A stretch of DNA of 64,000 bases from Glandiceps talaboti (lineage: Eukaryota; Hemichordata; Enteropneusta; Spengelidae): positions 31,384,332-31,448,331 of the forward strand of contig NC_135549.1 in assembly GCF_964340395.1 (NCBI RefSeq), written 5' to 3'. Each line of letters begins with the position of its first letter. Positions within the stretch are counted from its first letter, which is position 1. Made by a program: the position numbers and the translations under genes. Positions 57,997-64,000 of the stretch are shown here, in pieces. The notes under the pieces are model-generated. The model saw only the letters and a program-made list of their open reading frames with translations, ran no database searches and was not told the origin of the DNA.

Positions 57997-58656
57997 TTTT
58001 TCTTTTGATTTCTAATTTGTTAAAGTTTTTTTAACAGTTACTATCAATTAAAGTCATCATGAAATATCTGGTCTTGTCAAGTATAAAACAAATGAAAAGG
58101 TTTGCGCATAATTTGAAGGAAAGAAAGACAAAATAATCATAACTTAATACAACAAGCGACCTATCGGTCAGAATAGCTCCGCTGTTGTTTTTTTTATTTA
58201 ATTTTTTATTTTGGTGACATGTAGACGTGGTTCAGGTCTTCAGCTCTTCGAGTCACTATGCAGTTTTGTTTTAGCGATGCAATAAAGTGGTTAGTGGTTT
58301 CATATGATGTCTCACTATAAAACACATTTTACACAGAAGTTGGTAATGTATTGTACTTTTATACCATAGTCACCATTTTATAACAAAAATCTACTGTTAT
58401 GAAAAATTGCACAAAATCTCAGAAAAAAATGACTGGGAAATGCACACAAGAAAAAGAAAAAAAGAGGATTTTGAGGTTGGCTATAAGTAATTCCAGTGTC
58501 TTACAGCTGTAACCCTGGAAAAGTTTAATGAAGAATGAAATAAACTAGGGATCTAAAATAATTTTGAGGCAATTTGAATTTCAATTTTCTAACAAATTTA
58601 CAAAGTCAACAACATTCAACTTGTTCTAGTTGTGGTAGATATATATAGGGAAGAAA

Positions 58657-59195
58657 TGTATTAATCGCCATCTTAGTTTCCGTACGGCGACAATCTCAAG
58701 TACCCGGAAGAGAGTCATTCTCAGCCATACGTTACAGTGGTAACACTCGTTCATGTTCGGTTACCTTTCACAAAGAAAACACAACGAAATGGTTGAAATG
58801 ATCTTTTTTTAATTTCTTTTCATCACAACAACAAAATCTGCGTTATCAAAAGTGTTGTAAACTAAACCAGAAAGAATTATCGGACTGGCTAAACTTCCCG
58901 ATGAACTGGAAGGTCCTACTACTTCCAAGTAAGCCTCGATAGTACTATAGTACGTGAGAAAATCGTCTCAAACTAGCGATACAACTTTCAAAATATAAAT
59001 TGACATGTCTTCATTTGTTAGAGTTATACAATTCAAGACGGGTTTTCACTCGAAAACAACAATTCTGTGAATAATGACACTCTGAACGCAGCGATTTCTC
59101 GGACGATGTTACCACTGTAACGTATGGCTGACAACGACTTGCTTCCGGGTTAGTCCCTCGTGCATACGGGTGGATTGTCGGCGATTAATACATAC
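58657..59195. mobile_element. About 540-bp TIR element (MITE-like)
   Basis: The left arm from about 58657 (tgtattaatcgcc, then cagccatacgttacagtggt ending near 58742) pairs with the right arm (59105: gttaccactgtaacgtatgg, then ggcgattaataca ending near 59192). Arms are about 85 bp and perhaps three-quarters identical, around a roughly 360-bp centre. No transposase frame. The target duplication could not be defined. Confidence 0.8.
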
Positions 59196-59377
59196 ATGTA
59201 CATCGTCTGATATTTTAATTCACAGTGTTTTTTGTGACCGGCGCCTGTCAGCAGATTCTGCCATTTTTTTCATCATTCCATTTTATTTAAACCTTGTACT
59301 TGACATTTCGCAATATTTATAATTCTCAACAAAATACCTCAACATGCCTCACTTCGCTCGTACTCAAAGCAGCCCCG

Positions 59378-59520
59378 CACGTAGTCCTGCTTGCATACGG
59401 AGGAATTCGGGACTCGATTCTGACAATTGTCCCTCCCCCTCCGGTGTTTAGAGTCAAGTCAGTAATACCATGGAAGTAGAACCATGGTTTTACTTCCATG
59501 GTAATACAGACTCGTGCACC
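59378..59520. repeat. Dispersed repeat related to 7.3-7.7 kb, with a small palindrome
   Basis: gaattcgggactcgattctg then acaattgtccct, and gtttagagtcaagtcagtaa, are inverse to the 7.3-7.7 kb pieces. Positions 59467-59502 fold on taccatggaagta/tacttccatggta. Confidence 0.7.
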
Positions 59521-60477
59521 CGAGGACTACCCCGCGCGGTATGATCACTGACACTGATGACATGATGAGAGAGAACCTTTTCGGATTTACATGTAAAACG
59601 GGGAAAGATACGCAAAACATAATGCAAAGTCTGAAGCCAAATTAAAGTTGTAATTATTTTGATTATTCTAACTTGCCAAATATTTGCATTTTGGAAAGGC
59701 AAGACACGTTCATGTCGTTTAACTTTACATGTGAACTGTCGGCCATATTTAAACTTCAACCGCATGCCTGGCATGCCCTTCCTTACGCAAGTTGTCTGAA
59801 TTCTGGTTCACTGTCATTCCAAATTGCACGACAATATAGAATTAACCACAAGTTACATGTTATCTGAAAACATCACACTTTTATAGTGGGTCTGAAGCAC
59901 AGGGGCGTGTAATATTGCATAGATTGTTAGTTTTCCAGGTCTACAGACTAAATATAACAACCTTTTGAATATATATTCCTACCTGTATATTTATAGTATA
60001 CGTAGTACTATAGATCGATACATTTGTAGCAGCAAGATTCGTATGATATTTTCCTAAGAAAACGGAAATCTAAGCAATAATACACGCCCCTGTGGTCTGA
60101 AGTGTGATTTTAGTGAGTACTAAGAACGTCCTGTGTTGATACTCAAGATACTTGCTGTGGAAAATCGCTTGGTCGAATGAGGTCACCTTCAGCTTCTGGT
60201 CGAATCAGGATAGAGTATGCAAATGAGGATGTTGCGGACTGGCTGATTATGTAGAAGGGTGCAGAATTGGATTTGAAGTTTACAACCCTGTTTCGAACAA
60301 ACGCTTGTCATTTGGGCGCCCAATGCGTAGAATTATGACTATAGCACATATTACATTACTTGTTTGACGTCAATAGTGTCTTTTGAAAAGTGGCAGTTTA
60401 CTTAAAGTCTCGTCGACTGATTTCCAATATGGCGTCGGTCATTATGTTCATTAACATATTCATTTTTTTTTCAAATT

Positions 60478-60790
60478 ACAAAAAAAAAATCATAAAAAAT
60501 AAAAATGAGGATGTGCTGACTTGAAATTAACAAATCTGAGTAAGCTACCCCCTGCGCATCAACACACCAGATATCAAAGCAATCTAATAAGAGGTTTTCA
60601 AGGAGTTGATGAAAATGACATTTTATGAAAAAAAATCATAAAAAATTGAAAATGGCACAGATCAACTTGGCATGAACAAATCTGAATAGCCTCCCCCCAG
60701 GGAACATGCACACCAAATATCGAAGAATTCCGACTGTCACTTATGGAGTAGATAGTAAAAATATAAAAGTTTGACGGACACCTATGATTC
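60478..60790 (+). repeat. Diverged direct repeat, about 150 bp, two copies
   Basis: Both copies start with a poly-A then atcataaaaaat, and share gacttgaaattaacaaatct against acttggcatgaacaaatct, a ccccc run, and caccagatatcaaa against caccaaatatcgaa. Confidence 0.75.
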
Positions 60791-62356
60791 ACTCTACTCT
60801 CTATACCTCAATACCCACCTATACCTAAAGCTACGCTTTCAGCTTTCGCTGACAGCGGAGCTAATAAATTGACCATAATGTAACAAACATTTGACTGCAA
60901 AGTAAGGTCATCCATTAAGAATTGCTTTAAAAAAATAGAGAATGCAGAGATCTGCAGAGAGTACAGCATAGAATATGCCACTTCTAAACTATTCGAAATC
61001 ACCGGTCTCATAGCTATGACAGTCCTATCATGGATGGATCTGACACTTCTAAACTATTCAAAATCACACCAATAGCTATCACTTGTACAATATAGTCTGG
61101 TTTTTATCAATTGTTTATTTCTTCCCAAAAAACAATGTTTAACGTACAATTCCAGTCCATTGCACAATCTAGTTAGCAATAAACTGGGTTATAAAATGAA
61201 GAACCATTCCTTAAACGGAAATATTAGTCCTTATATGGAAATACATTGTTTATTTCATGTTCAGTATTTGAATATTTAACTTTCACTAAGAGTTATCATG
61301 ATTATTTCTGTCCTGTGTTAAATAACTTGAATTAATTTCTTAGAAATATACCATGTCCCTCTCCAGCCGACATATTCATCTCAGCTCCCTGTATATAACA
61401 CAAATATTGTAATAGCAAGTAGGCAACATACTACGCCCACACACACACAAACCACAAAGTTCAACTTGAGTTCAACTTCCATTTTGTGGGTGGCGAAGGT
61501 AATGCCCATATATGGACTGTGTAAACTTACCACTCAATTCACAACTTTTCTGTGCAATGTTACGGAATAATTTATATCCACAATTCACTAGAAATGTACT
61601 TTGCTACAGTTTTAAGGAAATCAAAATACTTTTGAAAAAATTTATGTCAGCTGTGATTATGAAAAGATTGTGAACAGTGAAAGATTATATTAAAAGTGAC
61701 AAGACCAAGCACATCCTAACTATTAAATTAATCCTGGGCATATCCATCATTTTTCAGAATAACTCCCATCAAGATCAGAAATAATCACTTGATTTTGGAG
61801 AAAATTTCTTTGCAATATTTTTTTTTGTCTCCACATGCACCATTCTATGATTCTATGAAAACAATAAACAAATTTTGTAATCTAATATATTCGTACAGTA
61901 ACAGACTATGTATGAACCTATGATGATGTATTGGCAATATGAGTCACACCCTTCATTTGCATAACAAAAGACTGGAACAAGTGATTTCTAAAAATAGACA
62001 CTCTAGCTTGTCAGTGTAGGAGAGCTCACAAATCTCAGGCTGTTGTGAATATGATGAGATGAGGAGATCAAAGCTGCACTACTAAGGTAAGAGATACATA
62101 TCTTTTATTTTTCATTCAAAACCACCACAGCTCTGATAAGTCCAGTAAACTTGTGTGATCTGTGTGACATGTTTGTTGTAAACTACATATATATACAGAG
62201 TACACATATAACCATGGAATGTTATTGGAATCTAATGAAATAATGTGATTCCTTCAACTCTATCAGTGGTCACATTACATTTTGTTTCAAATATACAAAA
62301 CAACTTGAGGAAGGAAAAAACCATGTTCGTATGTATAGCCTTCTGTATATGTATTA

Positions 62357-62478
62357 TGTATAATTTGGACACCATGGTGAATACTATCCATCACTATATA
62401 ATTTAGACACCATGGTGAATACTATCCATCACTATATAATTTAGACACCATGGTGAATACTATCCATCACTATATAAT
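62357..62478 (+). repeat. 38-bp tandem repeat, three copies
   Basis: Unit tataatttagacaccatggt then gaatactatccatcacta. Confidence 0.95.
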
Positions 62479-63375
62479 TATCTTTCAAAACAATGCATAT
62501 AGTATACTTAATTATTGGTTTCTCACTTTATAAGAACAAACAGTTGGGTACAAGTAATAATTTTCAAACATCTAAGCAGCTTGTTGAAAGCTCACAATGG
62601 CTTTTTGTTTGTAATCTGTTTGTTTATTTGTTTGTTTGTTTGTTTGTTGTAGTTCGTTGTTTTCTTTGTTGTTGTTTATTTGGTTGGAGCATTCATGTTT
62701 ACATATCAGTGATGAATGGTTTAGTTAATAACAGCCACTTTTAGAATTCTCACTAGGCCACACAGTTTATAGTATTATTCATTAAAAGCACACCACAAAT
62801 CCATTTGTGTATTAAATCTAAATCTGAAAGACAGATTTTGGTAGAGTGAAGTGAGGAGTAATAAATCAATGGTAGAGTAACTTGGTTTGAAAGCATAAAC
62901 CAAGGTCAAGTTCAACATGGTCCACATCATTGTACAACATGGAAATATGTCTACTACTCTCCTAATTTCTAATTCTTGGCTCATTTTTTCTACTGTAAAG
63001 GAGATGTATGTGCACTTCAAAACTAGTTCAAAAAAATAATCTATTTATTTGTTTTAAGTTTTTTGATCAGACTTTTGATGTTATTTGACTTTCAAGTAAA
63101 TTGTTCTGGAAATGTCAGGTGTCACATCAATTGATAGGAATATATGAATAGCCGCAAAAGGTTATCAAACTGTTGATGTCATACGTCACTACCTTATGAA
63201 TATACATGAGTTCACCTCCTGTAGTGTTTGTATCCATATATGGCCAGTGCACCATATAAGGCACAGGGGGAATACCCACTACTAATTTACATATGGCAAC
63301 ATTCCAGATTTAGACTCAGTCAGTTGTGTGGTCAGGGTGGAACCTACATTGTGTCTGCACACACTGCACAGATGC

Positions 63376-63445
63376 ATATATATTTGAAGCCTGACGACAA
63401 GCAATAGACCAGCGACAGTTTTAGTAACAGAGAAAAGCATCTTTG
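63376..63445 (+). promoter_or_regulatory. Possible TATA-type promoter and first (untranslated) exon
   Basis: tatatattt at about 63376 is followed 25-30 bp later by sequence ending AGCATCTTTG and a consensus donor gtgagtac at 63446. The arrangement is that of a promoter plus short first exon on the plus strand. No coding exon follows in the window, so it remains a guess. Confidence 0.22.
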
Positions 63446-64000
63446 GTGAGTACTATGCTTTCATACTTGTTAAGTTGTCTTCAAATGTTTAGGACTAACA
63501 AGTTTTATAAAAATAGATTTTACATAAATTAAGTACCATCAATGTACATTAGGTTCTCTTTGACACATGACTAAAATCACATGATGTAACAAATATACAC
63601 ACAGTTTTGCTATCAAATCAAATCAAGGCATGATTGGTCACATCTCTTAAATGAAGATGAACAAAAATGGACAAAATCAAAATTAAATCTGAAGTGTTGA
63701 AGATCAAATGGAGAATGTTTTACAATAGGATATTTTGTCATAAAAACAATGAACAAAGTATGAAGGTATGTCTGCTGTTTTACTGGATACACACTTCTAT
63801 GAATGATGACTCACACAATATCAAATACTCTGAAACTTCACAGTAATTACTGAGTGCCTAGAAATGTCCTTATCTTTTGTTGAATATGTATACTCGGAAG
63901 CATCAACTTTTTGTCAAATTAAAACTGTGATTTTAGGGTTTATTTGGTATTTAAACTCTACAGACACCTAATTTATTTAATGGTAGATCAGTATTTATAA

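Larger units (their letters stand above)
58000..64000 (-). other. Upstream side of the TBK1-like gene; no N-lobe exon recognised
   Basis: I looked on the minus strand for the DFG, HRD-K and EEYL segments that must precede HPDLYERAV and found none. One sequence, 61600-61535, has a tttctag start and a strong donor (GAGTG before gtaagttt) but encodes nothing TBK1-like and could at most be untranslated. The N-terminal exons therefore lie beyond 64000 or are missing from the assembly. Confidence 0.5.

Noticed and set aside
61535-61600. Possible TBK1-like upstream exon with donor gtaagttt on the minus strand
   Set aside because: No frame gives kinase N-lobe sequence and two of the frames stop early. 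At most an untranslated exon.
62775-63020. 81-residue minus-strand frame
   Set aside because: No similarity to the missing TBK1 kinase segments and no splice context; likely chance.

Overview
This is a eukaryotic (animal) genomic window: AT-rich, dense in microsatellites, foldback elements and decayed non-LTR retrotransposons, with two multi-exon genes whose GT-AG exons join in frame. Family content (a TBK1/IKKepsilon-type kinase, a mitochondria-eating-protein-like C-terminal domain, CR1/Jockey-type LINEs, many foldback repeats) fits a marine invertebrate, either a lophotrochozoan such as a mollusc or brachiopod, or a non-vertebrate deuterostome. I cannot fix the species from sequence alone.

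Layout. 1-14.3 kb: no confident gene; dispersed repeats, a 5'-truncated LINE on the minus strand (about 4.9-6.8 kb) and a copy of an abundant foldback family (family A, 8.56-9.72 kb). 14.3-33.2 kb: plus-strand gene of five coding exons (340 aa, complete ATG to TAG) whose last exon carries a MIEAP-type C-terminal domain. Its 11.8-kb first coding intron holds a TIR element, a 3.4-kb LINE on the minus strand with a Mutator-like MITE inside it, and long AT-flanked hairpins. 33.2-40.8 kb: 3' flank made of repeats (a decayed LINE endonuclease fragment interrupted by a G-rich TIR element, a second G-rich TIR element, and a complete 1.5-kb palindromic family A copy). 40.8-47.2 kb: tract poor in the window's mobile repeats, downstream of the TBK1-like stop; it contains an 823-bp-offset segmental duplication and repeated CCAAT stem-loops. 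47.2-57.5 kb: minus-strand TBK1-like gene, eleven exons covering the C-terminal 600 residues. Its introns carry a 50-bp minisatellite with a 450-bp higher-order repeat, a composite GT minisatellite and a long GA tract. 57.5-64 kb: no exon for the missing N-lobe was found; a roughly 540-bp TIR element and small tandem repeats are present.

The two genes are convergent (tail to tail, 14 kb between stops). TBK1 acts in innate immune signalling and in selective autophagy or mitophagy, and MIEAP-type proteins in mitochondrial quality control. The shared theme is suggestive, but adjacency is no proof of a functional link. The most unusual sequence signals are the intronic minisatellite that repeats a perfect 5' splice-site consensus (next to a possible AG) on the sense strand of the TBK1-like gene, and the density and nesting of foldback elements.
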